Source of the DNA: Chitinophaga varians
Lineage (GTDB): Bacteria; Bacteroidota; Bacteroidia; Chitinophagales; Chitinophagaceae
Length of the DNA: 64,000 nt
Assembly (NCBI RefSeq): GCF_012641275.1
Contig: NZ_JABAIA010000002.1
Span: 62,001 to 126,000, forward strand
Direction: 5' to 3'
Position numbers and translations under genes: made by a program. Positions 27,622 to 36,668 of the stretch are shown piece after piece. The first letter of the stretch is position 1. Each line of letters opens with the position of its first letter. The notes beneath the pieces are model-generated. The model did no database searches and was not told the DNA's origin. It worked only from the letters and a program-made list of their open reading frames with translations.

Positions 27622-27903
27622 ATGCCAAAGCGTTATTTTGATCGACTACAAACCATTGATTACCTAATCAGGATCAAAGGGACCGGTAAACCCGCTCAGT
27701 TAGCCAAGCGGCTTCGTATTTCCGAACGAACACTCTATGAATTCCTCAAAATGATGAAGGAGTTAGGTGCTCCCATTGAGTACGACCGGTACAAAGAAAG
27801 TTATTACTACTCAGAAAAAGGTGGATTCAACATCCGGTTCTCCAAGAACCTGGTTACCGCCGCTGGTGCAGTAATGATGCTCCTCCTGATCAATCTCTGG
27901 TAA
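27622..27903 (+). CDS. Small HTH (HTH_11-type) DNA-binding protein
   Basis: This 93-residue protein has an N-terminal winged-helix-like HTH at about residues 5-60: LQTIDYLIRIKGTGKPAQLAKRLRISERTLYEFL resembles the HTH_11/DeoR-type fold, with SERTLYEFLKMM as the recognition helix. The tail ends in a hydrophobic run (AAGAVMMLLLINLW) that might be a short membrane segment or a packing helix. No effector domain is present. Similar short HTH proteins are common in Bacteroidota and their targets are unknown. It stands alone between the thioredoxin-like gene and a strong terminator region. Confidence 0.72.
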   Translation: MPKRYFDRLQTIDYLIRIKGTGKPAQLAKRLRISERTLYEFLKMMKELGAPIEYDRYKESYYYSEKGGFNIRFSKNLVTAAGAVMMLLLINLW

Positions 27904-27978
27904 AAAGTCGGCGCCCGGATTTCACCTGACAGATCACCGACAGGTAATCACTGCGCTTCAGCCGCCCCCAGTGGGCCT

Positions 27979-28083
27979 AAGATTTACACCAGCAGGCCTA
28001 CCCCTGTTAGTACGAATCTTTTGTTACATCTTGAAAAATGGACAGCCAACAGGGAGTCACATTCCTGTCCTGTCCATTTTTTT
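27979..28083 (+). terminator. Hairpin plus strong terminator after HTH gene
   Basis: First hairpin: AAGATT (27979-27984) pairs with AATCTT (28015-28020), with inner TAC/GTA and CAGCAGG/CCCCTG pairing. Second: AAAAATGGACAG (28034-28045) and ACAGG pair with CCTGT and CTGTCCATTTTT (28070-28081), followed by a T run. The second is a very strong intrinsic terminator. The 130 bases between the HTH stop and the terminator could be a structured 3' UTR or a small RNA. Confidence 0.82.
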
Positions 28084-28223
28084 ATTAAGCTTAAAATCTT
28101 TACAAGTGATTAACAAATTCCTGCTTTATTCCTCTCATATTTACTGAGATGAATAATAACCCCGTTTGCTCCCTAACCGGCTCAAACCGGGGTCCCATAT
28201 AAAAAGACTTTTTTATAACGCGG

Positions 28224-28244
28224 TTTAGATTAGATTTTAGATTA
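28224..28244. promoter_or_regulatory. Tandem TTTAGATTA direct repeat upstream of LytTR gene
   Basis: TTTAGATTA occurs at 28224-28232 and again at 28236-28244, a 12-bp period, about 83 bases before the LytTR start. LytTR domains bind direct repeats of about 9 bp, so this may be an autoregulatory site (inference). An imperfect hairpin (ACCCCGTTTG 28159-28168 with CAAACCGGGGT 28183-28193) lies just upstream. Confidence 0.35.
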
Positions 28245-28326
28245 CACGCAGGTTTCTCTCCAGTCACCTGCTTCTTTCTTATATTCACAGACAATCTTAT
28301 CGCAAATCGCTACCAAAACAAATCTT

Positions 28327-28656
28327 ATGTCCCGTAATTATTTTACGCTCCGCTGCGGTGACCAGCATGAAAAGATACCGTACGATGAGCTGCAGTACCT
28401 CGAAGTGATGAACGACCACATCCTGCTACACCTGCAGGAGAAACGCCTCGCTACTATGGAAACGCTTGACTGGATCATGTCCCAGCTTCCCATGTCTGCA
28501 TTCCTGCGCGTACATCAATGGTTCGTAGTGTCATATCGCCACATTACCCGGCTGGGAGAAAATTACCTGATGATCGGTAATGTCAAAATTCCTGTCAGTC
28601 AACAGGCCCTTGCATCCCTTTCCGCCGCTATGGCCGGAAAAGTAACGGAAAGTTGA
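28327..28656 (+). CDS. Stand-alone LytTR DNA-binding protein
   Basis: The 109 residues correspond to a LytTR domain only: YFTLRCGDQHEKIPYDELQYLEVMNDHILLHL, then FLRVHQWFVVSYRHI (the conserved R-V-H-x-S/W-F-V region) and KIPVSQQAL. A receiver domain is absent, and no sensor kinase lies next to it. Stand-alone LytTR proteins can be constitutive or controlled by a partner. The next gene is convergent, so the protein is monocistronic. Confidence 0.88.
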   Translation: MSRNYFTLRCGDQHEKIPYDELQYLEVMNDHILLHLQEKRLATMETLDWIMSQLPMSAFLRVHQWFVVSYRHITRLGENYLMIGNVKIPVSQQALASLSAAMAGKVTES

Positions 28657-28758
28657 TAAGGATATCATGATAACTTCCCTGTAATAACAGGCAACCGGAC
28701 GACCAATAACCGTTCTTCCGGATGATCTCCTCATGCCCATACCTGCCAGTGATTTAAA

Positions 28759-29466
28759 TTACCGGATAGCTGACAATATCTTGCCCGCCACGCCATTGGC
28801 ATCTTCATCATAGGCATGTCCTCCCGGCAATACCAGCTTGCGGTAATGCGCAATGGTAAGATCTGCCAGGTTAAAATCCTTCTCTCCGGCTCCAAATACC
28901 AGCAACACCGGCTTGTCGGTAATACGGTTCATCTCTGCGGTGACGTTCATCCCCTTACTGGACGACCGGCCCAGCATATCGGAAATATGCACCTCCATAT
29001 CTGTAAAACGGGAAGGAGATAAAAACACGACCTGTGTAACCTGGGAGGAAATATTATCCGGTAACTGATTGTAGATGAAAGGCAACACATCGGCGCCCAG
29101 GGAATACCCAATTAGTATCACCCCGTGATTGCTGCTCCAGGCCGACTGGTAATACCGGATCAACTCTGCTACATCAATGGCCGCCTGCTGAGGCGTTTTT
29201 TTATTCCAGAAATATTTCAGCGCATTCAACGCCACTACCGGATAGTTGTGTTGCTGAAAGGCATCAATCATGTTGGCGGAAAACTTCTTCATACCGCCAT
29301 CTCCGGTAATGTAGAGAATAAGTGGCGCCGTACTGCCGGCAGGAGGGGCTTTCACCTGCACGGGCAATTTGTTCACATTGGTTTGCGCGGGCAACTGTAA
29401 AGCGGAACATAATAATACTCCTATCAGCCACCACCTGCCTGTCTGTAATAAATCTCTGGTTAGCAT
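28759..29466 (-). CDS. AcvB/VirJ-like alpha/beta hydrolase
   Basis: The start is ATG 29466, which gives a signal peptide (MLTRDLLQTGRWWLIGVLLC...ALQLPAQ). The TTG at 29496 is less likely. The protein has 235 residues. It matches the VirJ/AcvB family: LILYITGDGGMKKFSANM, then GVILIGYSLGADVLPF with nucleophile Ser122 in G-Y-S-L-G, and VVFLSPSRFTDMEVHI. AcvB of Agrobacterium hydrolyses lysyl-phosphatidylglycerol in the periplasm. The gene lies 44 bases downstream of mprF on the same strand, so it probably opposes MprF by removing amino acids from lipids. This is a strong inference from family and context. Confidence 0.85.
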   Translation of the reverse strand: MLTRDLLQTGRWWLIGVLLCSALQLPAQTNVNKLPVQVKAPPAGSTAPLILYITGDGGMKKFSANMIDAFQQHNYPVVALNALKYFWNKKTPQQAAIDVAELIRYYQSAWSSNHGVILIGYSLGADVLPFIYNQLPDNISSQVTQVVFLSPSRFTDMEVHISDMLGRSSSKGMNVTAEMNRITDKPVLLVFGAGEKDFNLADLTIAHYRKLVLPGGHAYDEDANGVAGKILSAIR

Positions 29467-29510
29467 ATACAAAGATATCTCCTTCCTCCAAATCAAAATC
29501 TGTTCCGTAC

Positions 29511-32096
29511 TCAGGGCTGCATCACCTTACTGAGGGCTACCGGTAGCTGGATCAAATCAAAATCGTGTTCGTAAATCAGGTACTTGTTGGTCCACATGGT
29601 GGCATATTTGTCCTTGAACTCCCGCAACCCCTGGTAATGCCGGAAGAAGCGGAGTTTCTCATAGGCATATTTTACCATCTTTTCGGCGGTATTCTCCGGT
29701 TGACTGATACCGGACATAGGCACCATGCCCAGGTTGAGGTATTGCAGGCCCTTGTCCTGCGCGTCCTGTATCAGCGCAATGATCAGCGCGTCCATCACGC
29801 CGCCTGGCGCATTGGTACGCTTACGTATCAGGTCATAGGTACACTCGCCGGGCGCATAATCCGGGATGATATTGAGGAAGGCGGCAATGTTGCCGTCCGC
29901 ATCTGTAACAGTGATCACGTCCTGGTCACGCATAGCAGCTGCATCGAAAAGTCCCTGCGAAAAAGTCATCTCCTTGACTTCATACTGCTGCAGCCATTCA
30001 TCGCTTACTACTTTCAGCGCCGATAACATGGCGGCGGACTGCGGCGCCGGATTCAACCGGGTCACATAACCTTTGTTGGCCAGGCTATTGAGCGCATTGC
30101 GCAGGGATTTTTTGTCCTTGCCGCTCAGCGTAAAGTCTCGTATGTCCATAATGGCTTCCTGCCCGATCAGCATCTTTTTCTTCTTCAGCTGACTGAAATA
30201 ATAGGTGCTGTCTTCATCTACCCGGTAAAAAGCAGGCCGCAGGCCCATCTTCTTACATTGTTGTTCAAACTCTTCCAGCAGCAACAATTTATTGTCTTCA
30301 CTGCAAACTGGTTCTTCCAGCACAATAGCAAAACTGCTGGCTACGCGGTAAGCAATAAAACCTTCGTACTGATCGGATACGTACAGGATTTTATCTTCTC
30401 CCACTTTAAAGTAGTCCATGGGAGAATCGCCATACTGGCTCAGGTAGAAGCGGGCTTTCTCCAGCGTGGTGTTGTTATGCTTTGACACATGCAGGTACGG
30501 CCTGATGATCGTATAAAACAGGAAAGCCCATGAACTGACGCCCAGTACCCGGATGGCCGACATAAATTCGCGCGCAAACCGTGTTACAGGCTGCAAGCCA
30601 TCATCTTCCAGCAGCATAAAACAGTGGAAAGCATGCCGCAGGGACTGTTGCCAGGTGAAGTCAATACCAAAGTGTCTTACGTTCAGAAAATAAAAGCCGA
30701 TGGTGCCGAAAAACAATACCAGCAGGAAAGTGGCCACCGCCGTAACCACACCGATATTGACCAGTTGCGGATTGCTTTTTACGCGGTACTGGCGGGCGGT
30801 GACCAGCAGCAGGAAACTGGTCACCAGCGCGAGGCTGGCCTCTTCATAGTCCAGCGCCTTGCCGATATGGCCAAACACGGACAGCAACGATACACATAAC
30901 GCAACGATCCACGCGCTGCGCAGCCCTCTGAAAAGAAAGGTGGCCGTCACCAGCAGGATAAGCCCGGAAAATACCACCAGCAGATTGGAGGCATGGATAG
31001 ATGTACCGGGGATATAAGCCCGCAGAAGGTGCATACGGTAGGCTAACGGTGGCGTCAGTACGGAGAATATGTTGACCATTCCCAGCAGGAAAATCAGGAT
31101 AGGAGGCAACAGGCGCAGCACCAGGTCGCGGCCTTTCAGTGCAAAGGCCACCATACCGGCGGCCAGCGGCAACCAGAATTCAAACAAACGGAACAGCAGC
31201 GTTATCTCTAACGCCTGCAGGGTGCTGTAGCCGTAGTTGCTGAGCAGGTAAGCCAGCGACAGCTCAATGGCTCCCAGTCCGCGCAGGAAGGGAGAGATAA
31301 TCAGGAATATAGTGGCTACGATATAACCTACGCAGGCCGCTTCCAGCGACGGGGTGACACCAGTGGCCAGCATACTGAGATAAAGATGTGCCACGCCGGC
31401 CACTTCTATCAGCACCGAAGCCAGCACCGTGTAAGTGAATGAAGACAATGACAACTGAAAAGTAAACATCTCGTCCACTTTGTGCGCCGTGGCCGGAAAG
31501 TACCGTATCAGCAGTTGATAGGCTTTACCTTTGGTTTGCATGGACCGCACCAGCCATACTACCAGCGCCAGCAAAGCACAGATGGCTGCGAGGCCCCAGC
31601 CGGCATCTTTCATGCTACCGGTATGCAACATGGCATACATCACTACCGGAATACCTACCAGGAAAACCGAAAGAATACCAATAAAACCGTAGATGCCGGA
31701 AGCCTGGTGAATCTGCTGTTTGTGCACCTGCGCCCGTCGCAGGCTTTGCGGCACATAGGCCAGTGAACTGATGCCACCGGCAGGCAGGAATACGGACAAC
31801 AGGTTCCGTTTCAGAAAAAGTTCGGTGCCCAGGTAAGTACTTAGTCGGGAACCCACCGACCGGAAACTGAACACGTACATCAATGCCTGCAACAGTATGT
31901 AGATGCCCGTTACGGCAACGCCAATTATTATCCACACCCGGTCGGCCCTTTCAATAGCCGGCACCAGTGACTTCAGTTCGTGGCGTTGGGAACGGAAAAA
32001 ATAAATCGCCAACAGAATAAATAACAGGGCTAACAACTCCTTCCAGTGGAGCTTACGCAGAAAAGCCGCAGACAGAAACTTTTTTTCAAGAGGCAT
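29511..32096 (-). CDS. mprF: Phosphatidylglycerol lysyltransferase/flippase, MprF family
   Basis: MprF attaches an amino acid (often lysine) from charged tRNA to phosphatidylglycerol and flips the product, lowering membrane negative charge and protecting against cationic peptides. The 861-residue protein has an N-terminal membrane region of about a dozen helices (to about residue 520) and a C-terminal DUF2156 synthase domain (about 540-850). The latter includes EGFIAYRVASSFAIVLEEPVCS, AFYRVDEDSTYYF, GGVMDALIIALI and QYLNLGMVPMSG. It is likely co-transcribed with the AcvB/VirJ-like gene. The amino acid used cannot be told. Confidence 0.94.
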   Translation of the reverse strand: MPLEKKFLSAAFLRKLHWKELLALLFILLAIYFFRSQRHELKSLVPAIERADRVWIIIGVAVTGIYILLQALMYVFSFRSVGSRLSTYLGTELFLKRNLLSVFLPAGGISSLAYVPQSLRRAQVHKQQIHQASGIYGFIGILSVFLVGIPVVMYAMLHTGSMKDAGWGLAAICALLALVVWLVRSMQTKGKAYQLLIRYFPATAHKVDEMFTFQLSLSSFTYTVLASVLIEVAGVAHLYLSMLATGVTPSLEAACVGYIVATIFLIISPFLRGLGAIELSLAYLLSNYGYSTLQALEITLLFRLFEFWLPLAAGMVAFALKGRDLVLRLLPPILIFLLGMVNIFSVLTPPLAYRMHLLRAYIPGTSIHASNLLVVFSGLILLVTATFLFRGLRSAWIVALCVSLLSVFGHIGKALDYEEASLALVTSFLLLVTARQYRVKSNPQLVNIGVVTAVATFLLVLFFGTIGFYFLNVRHFGIDFTWQQSLRHAFHCFMLLEDDGLQPVTRFAREFMSAIRVLGVSSWAFLFYTIIRPYLHVSKHNNTTLEKARFYLSQYGDSPMDYFKVGEDKILYVSDQYEGFIAYRVASSFAIVLEEPVCSEDNKLLLLEEFEQQCKKMGLRPAFYRVDEDSTYYFSQLKKKKMLIGQEAIMDIRDFTLSGKDKKSLRNALNSLANKGYVTRLNPAPQSAAMLSALKVVSDEWLQQYEVKEMTFSQGLFDAAAMRDQDVITVTDADGNIAAFLNIIPDYAPGECTYDLIRKRTNAPGGVMDALIIALIQDAQDKGLQYLNLGMVPMSGISQPENTAEKMVKYAYEKLRFFRHYQGLREFKDKYATMWTNKYLIYEHDFDLIQLPVALSKVMQP

Positions 32097-32199
32097 GGTA
32101 AATGGTTATACTCGATTTTGTCGTCAACCACAAAGTTAACCTACCCGTTGGTGTAAAAATCTTCGCAGGAATGAGTTTAAGCGGATTTTAATATCTGCA

Positions 32200-33807
32200 T
32201 TATTCCATTAATACGATTTTTTCTGTATGTATAGTTTGCCCATTTTCATCCAGGAACTGTAAGAAATAGATACCTCTCGCCAGATAAGTGGGGATGTCCA
32301 GTTCGTAGTAATTGCGGGTAGGCAGCGGCTGCTGGTACTCCTGTGTGAGGATGCGCCTGCCAGGGACATCCAGCAGGGCGATGGCTTTCACGTGAATGCC
32401 GGCGCCATAATAGATGTGTACTACCCGGCCACGTACCGGGTTGGGCCAGACGGTGATATCGCCTTTGGCGTTTTTGCCTTTTACGAGACGAACAGGCCCG
32501 TAGAAGTAACTGCCGTCGGTCATGATAACTTTGATCCGGTAGAAGATAAATTTATCATTGGGCTGATAGTCAGTACCGGCGTAACCAACGGGGAAATAGC
32601 TGATACCGCCCGGCGCGCTGCTTTTTACAAAGCCGATGGAGTCGAAGTTGGGAGTGCCGGCGTATTTACGTTCAATGGTGAACCCGGCGCAGAAATATTC
32701 ACGGCCGGTGATCCAGCGCAGCAGCACGCTGTCAGCATTGCTGCTGCTGCGGGTAGCTTCAAAGTATTGCAGGGTGGTCGTTTCCGGGCTGTTGACTGTT
32801 TCCGCCACCAGGCTGGTAAAATAATTGGTGGTGGTCAGATGTTGGAATGCCCTGACGCCGTAGGCTGCCTGGTTGTCTGGCCCGGCAGTGGAAAAGATAT
32901 TCGGTGATACCGGTGCGGCCCGTTGTGCTGCCACGTCCCAGCCGGAGGGAAGATACCGGGCCAGGTAGCTGGTGTTGCGGTTAGCTTCATATACCGGGCC
33001 TTCATCGCCCAAACCGTGCACCAGCCACAGGTTGATAGCTGCATCCGGTTGGGACGCATCTATTTGCCAGGTTTTGTTGACGCTTGTCAGTAATAAGTTA
33101 CGGCCGGTGGTCAGGTCCAGGAAGGTGCTATCGGTAACGCCTACACGAAAATCTGTGGTCGCGCCTTTGTTGGCCATGGCCGCAGGTGTAAAGGAAGAAG
33201 GCCTGGTACCCACTGGGAATACGACTGTACCGTCGGATGCGGCGATCTGTTTACGGTACAGGAAGCCGCCGCCGGTAACGATAAAATGCTGCGGAGAATA
33301 ATGCCGTATATCTCCCGGTGTATGGTGCCCTACCACGAGGTTCCAGCCATTGAGGAAAATATGTCCTTTTCGTATATCCAGCACGTTTACCACTTTCATA
33401 TCGCTGAGATCGTCGAGTATCAGGCCCGGAGAGCTTTCCACGCTGAGATTTGGGAAACTGGCGCCTGTATTCATTACCGCGCTGAAGCCGCCGGTAATGT
33501 GCTGGTACAGCGCCGGATCGGGTTGGGCGAAGCGGAATAGTCCGCCGGCAGCGCTGAAGCCGTCAATGCTTTCATCATGTATCGTAGCGTTGTTGCTGTT
33601 ACGCCAGCGCAGCCCGAAGAAATTTACCACGGAACCGGATGTGGAAAGAATATCCCCTTCATTGACCATATCCCCGAAGATGCTGATGGTGTCTTTGCCG
33701 AAGATACCTACCCGCGCATCGGAATGCAGCCACGTGGCTGCCTGCCCCGCCATGGTGGCGGGAAATAGTAAGAGAAGCGATATGAATAACAGGTTCCGGA
33801 TAAGCAT
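32200..33807 (-). CDS. Secreted surface protein with T9SS type A sorting domain
   Basis: This 535-residue protein has a signal peptide (about 1-22, LLFPATMAGQA) and a central part rich in beta strands that resembles other large Bacteroidota surface proteins. The last 80 residues form a typical type A sorting domain: ITVWPNPVRGRVVHIYY, then GRRILTQEYQQ, and the end ARGIYFLQFLDENGQTIHTEKIVLME. Such a domain directs export through the type IX secretion system and cell-surface attachment. It is the last of three leftward genes, 13 bases after the preceding one. The middle has no recognised enzymatic motif. Confidence 0.85.
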   Translation of the reverse strand: MLIRNLLFISLLLLFPATMAGQAATWLHSDARVGIFGKDTISIFGDMVNEGDILSTSGSVVNFFGLRWRNSNNATIHDESIDGFSAAGGLFRFAQPDPALYQHITGGFSAVMNTGASFPNLSVESSPGLILDDLSDMKVVNVLDIRKGHIFLNGWNLVVGHHTPGDIRHYSPQHFIVTGGGFLYRKQIAASDGTVVFPVGTRPSSFTPAAMANKGATTDFRVGVTDSTFLDLTTGRNLLLTSVNKTWQIDASQPDAAINLWLVHGLGDEGPVYEANRNTSYLARYLPSGWDVAAQRAAPVSPNIFSTAGPDNQAAYGVRAFQHLTTTNYFTSLVAETVNSPETTTLQYFEATRSSSNADSVLLRWITGREYFCAGFTIERKYAGTPNFDSIGFVKSSAPGGISYFPVGYAGTDYQPNDKFIFYRIKVIMTDGSYFYGPVRLVKGKNAKGDITVWPNPVRGRVVHIYYGAGIHVKAIALLDVPGRRILTQEYQQPLPTRNYYELDIPTYLARGIYFLQFLDENGQTIHTEKIVLME

Positions 33808-33820
33808 TTTTTTAGGCCGG

Positions 33821-34744
33821 CTAATAGCCGATGACCGTGAGAAAGACTTTATGTGTTTTATCAGTGTCTTGTGCCATACCGTTTAGGATCGTCAATCCGG
33901 CATTGCCGCGGATGATGACCATATTGACGGCAGTCACCGTGTAGCTGGTCACGACAGGAATGGGCGCATCCGAAACGCCGCTGCCGGTACCACCCAGGCC
34001 GGTAGCCTGAATGCTCAGGATATTGGTGAAACCGGCATTGGAGATATTGGCCGTAACGGAACCTCCGCCTGCGTTGTACAGCGTGTCTGCCCATATCTTG
34101 ATGGTATTGGTCAGCGGAGAGGAACCGCTTTTGTTATAAAACAAGGGAGCGGTGGCCGTGCGTACCACGTTGCCGGAAGCATCCACGCCGATACCGGCGG
34201 CACTGGCGGTAACGGGTGAAGCACTGGTAAGGTTTTGCAGCAGTACCCCTGACGTATTGGCCACGCCGCTTGTTACGTGCAGGGTGGCGGAAGGCGAGGA
34301 TGTGCCTATGCCAACATTGCCGGTAGACGAGATGGCCACGCGTTTGGTATTGTTGGTCCGGAATACCAGGCCGGTGGCGTCGGTAGTGCCGATGAACCTG
34401 GTGAGCGTATCGGTGCCGGCATTGCCGGTCAGTTTCCAGTTACTACCGGTGACGGCTATACTATCAGCCAGCTGTGACCAGCCTCCGTTGCGCCGTACCA
34501 TCACGCTGCTGGCGGGGATATAGTAGATCAGCATGCCATTGGGGGAAGAGGAGAGCGGTGCCACGGTAGTGTCCTGTATGCGGGGAAGCAACAGGCCCTG
34601 CGACTTCGCTCTGATTTCCAGCAATGCTGATTTGGTGGTGGCCGAGACGGTATCACTGAGCAGCAGCTGTTGCGCCTGCAGACTTTGCCACAGCAGCAAC
34701 AGCGCGCAGGTGAGCGCGCAGCCATGCAATATGTATTTCAGCAT
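33821..34744 (-). CDS. Secreted fibre-like protein (short paralogue)
   Basis: This 307-residue protein has a signal peptide (ending SLQAQQ). The N-terminal third, SALLEIRAKSQGLLLPRIQD...PNGMLIYY...VMVRRNGGWSQL, aligns closely with the larger upstream gene, so they are paralogues. A central NVGIGTSSPSATLHVTSG motif is typical of phage tail-fibre and adhesin-like repeats in Bacteroidota surface proteins. The C-terminus has alternating beta-type sequence and no T9SS sorting domain of its own. It probably assembles with the two neighbouring proteins at the cell surface (inference). Confidence 0.75.
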   Translation of the reverse strand: MLKYILHGCALTCALLLLWQSLQAQQLLLSDTVSATTKSALLEIRAKSQGLLLPRIQDTTVAPLSSSPNGMLIYYIPASSVMVRRNGGWSQLADSIAVTGSNWKLTGNAGTDTLTRFIGTTDATGLVFRTNNTKRVAISSTGNVGIGTSSPSATLHVTSGVANTSGVLLQNLTSASPVTASAAGIGVDASGNVVRTATAPLFYNKSGSSPLTNTIKIWADTLYNAGGGSVTANISNAGFTNILSIQATGLGGTGSGVSDAPIPVVTSYTVTAVNMVIIRGNAGLTILNGMAQDTDKTHKVFLTVIGY

Positions 34745-34777
34745 AATAACAGTTTAGCACCAGTAATGTATCGTTGT

Positions 34778-36445
34778 CTATTTCTTAATGACCCACCAGT
34801 TGGTGCCGTCTGTCTGAATGGTTACATACGTGTAATTGTTGTAGATGGTATAACTGCTGCCGCCTTCAATTTGTCCGCCGGTGGGCTGGATCACTACGCT
34901 GTTGTCGATGCTGCCGCCGGTTTTTTTGATGGTGTATACGCGGCCAACGATATTGGTGCCCGGTGGCAGCGTGATGGTCACGGAGCCGGTAGAAGCGTTG
35001 ACCAGTACGGTGTTATCTGTTTCGGTGAGACTGCCGGAGCTGTTGACGGACCGGATATTCATAGACATTGATCCGCTTACCTGCAGGGTGGAATTGGCGC
35101 TGACCGCGCCGCCAATATTGGCGCCTTTGCCCACGGCGAGGGAATCGCGCAGGGTTTTGTTGCCGGCAAAAGTCTGCGTGGAATCGTTGACCACCCCGCG
35201 CGCAGTGGTACTGGCATCGGGTACGTTGATGGTGAGGCGGTTGGTGGCCGATGTGCTGTCTATATTGACATCAGTACCATTTTTACCTGTGAGAAAAGAG
35301 ATGGCAGGTCCGGTTTGACCATTGATCTGCCGTATGCCGACCGAGAAAGCGGTGGAGTCTACCAGCCTGTTTTCAATAGCGCCGGTGGTGGGATTGCGGA
35401 AAAGCACGCTGGTAGTGGCGGTGCTTACATTGGGTGGTGCTGTGGCCAGTGTGACGTTACCGGTAATGTTAGCGCCACCGCCGGTGATACGCAGGCCGTT
35501 GCCTACTGTTGCCGCGCCGGTTACGCCGAGGCTGCCGGCCATACTGGTGCTGTCGCGGAATGTTTTCACGCCCGCGAAGGTTTGGCTGGTAACGGACACG
35601 CCGCCCGGATTAGTAGCGTCCGCGGCCACCATTTGCAGGGTGCCTGTGGCGGGGTCCAGCGCCAGGCCGTTGGCGTTGGTGGGCGTATTGACAAAAGCGC
35701 CGATGGTGATCGCCTGTTGTTTGCTGCTGAAACTGGCCCAGTCGGCATAGGTGAGCAGACCGGTTTTCTGCGTAGTGCCGTTCACGATGGGAACGTTCAT
35801 GGTAATGGTACTATCGGCGGCGGTAGTGGTAACGCCGTAGGCTGCGTTGGCGGTGTCCGCCTTGATGGTAAATCCCTGTCTGGCTACGCCGTTGAGCGTA
35901 CGGATCGCGTCATTAAACGCGGCGGCGGAGAGGTTGCGCTGATTAACGGTGCCGGTGGCCGGGTCGATGACAAGGACGCTGATCAGCGAGGTGCTGGTGG
36001 GCACCTGTTTAAGGGCAACGTTCTGGTTAGCGGCAATGCTGATGGCTTCCGTGCCGTTTGTCCTTACAGACAAGGGCTGATTATCGGAGGTACCGATATA
36101 GTTGGCAGTGGTCGTGCCTGCGTTGCCTTTGAGTTGCCAGCTGCTGCCTGAAACGGCGAGGCTGTCGGCCAGTTTGGCCCAGTATCCGCCGCGGCGTACC
36201 ATCAGGCTTTGGGTGCCGGTGAAGTAGATGATCATCCCGTCGGGGGCGGTAGTGAGCGGCGCCAGGGTGGTGTCCGGGATCCTGGGGAGGAGCAAACCCT
36301 GACGAAGGCTTTCCAGTTCCAGGATGGAAGCCTTGTTGATAGTGGCCGGATTATCGCCGATTTTGAGCTGTGCCCGTACGGCCGTGGACGCTAATAGTAA
36401 TAGGAATAGCGCTGCCAGGCGAAGAGTTGTGTAATGATTTTTCAT
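34778..36445 (-). CDS. Secreted fibre-like protein (long paralogue)
   Basis: The start is ATG 36445 (the TTG two codons earlier is less likely), giving 555 residues with a signal peptide ending STAVRAQ. The N-terminal domain (ASILELESLRQGLLLPRIPDT, PDGMIIYF, LMVRRGGYWAKLADS) is shared with the next gene. The body consists of many repeats rich in Thr, Gly, Ala and Val (for example AATVGNGLRITGGGANI and KTFRDSTSMAGSLGV, then KTLRDSLAVGKGANIGG), like phage tail-fibre or S-layer-type stalks. The end, GGSSYTIYNNYTYVTIQTDGTNWWVIKK, resembles collar or tip domains of fibre proteins. It is the first gene of the three-gene leftward operon. Confidence 0.75.
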   Translation of the reverse strand: MKNHYTTLRLAALFLLLLASTAVRAQLKIGDNPATINKASILELESLRQGLLLPRIPDTTLAPLTTAPDGMIIYFTGTQSLMVRRGGYWAKLADSLAVSGSSWQLKGNAGTTTANYIGTSDNQPLSVRTNGTEAISIAANQNVALKQVPTSTSLISVLVIDPATGTVNQRNLSAAAFNDAIRTLNGVARQGFTIKADTANAAYGVTTTAADSTITMNVPIVNGTTQKTGLLTYADWASFSSKQQAITIGAFVNTPTNANGLALDPATGTLQMVAADATNPGGVSVTSQTFAGVKTFRDSTSMAGSLGVTGAATVGNGLRITGGGANITGNVTLATAPPNVSTATTSVLFRNPTTGAIENRLVDSTAFSVGIRQINGQTGPAISFLTGKNGTDVNIDSTSATNRLTINVPDASTTARGVVNDSTQTFAGNKTLRDSLAVGKGANIGGAVSANSTLQVSGSMSMNIRSVNSSGSLTETDNTVLVNASTGSVTITLPPGTNIVGRVYTIKKTGGSIDNSVVIQPTGGQIEGGSSYTIYNNYTYVTIQTDGTNWWVIKK

Positions 36446-36585
36446 GCACAAGAAAATTTAGGGTTGAGTGGATAATGGAAACAATGCGGTATAGGGCCCT
36501 GATTGGGGGCTGTGCAGTGGGGGATGCGGAGAGATATGCAGTAACTAATTCAATATAAATATACGCTTTCCCGTTAGGTTACCAT

Positions 36586-36618
36586 CAAAAAAATATCCCG
36601 GCCGGAGCCGGGATATTT
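36586..36618 (-). terminator. Terminator of the tetR-usp unit
   Basis: AAATATCCCGG (36591-36601) and CCGGGATATTT (36608-36618) form a perfect 11-bp stem with a 6-nt loop. On the minus strand it is followed by a run of T. It lies about 50 bases after the universal stress gene stop. Confidence 0.88.
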
Positions 36619-36668
36619 ACAACAGACAGGGCCGTTTGCTGTTGTCTTATCATTGTAGAATTTGCCGC

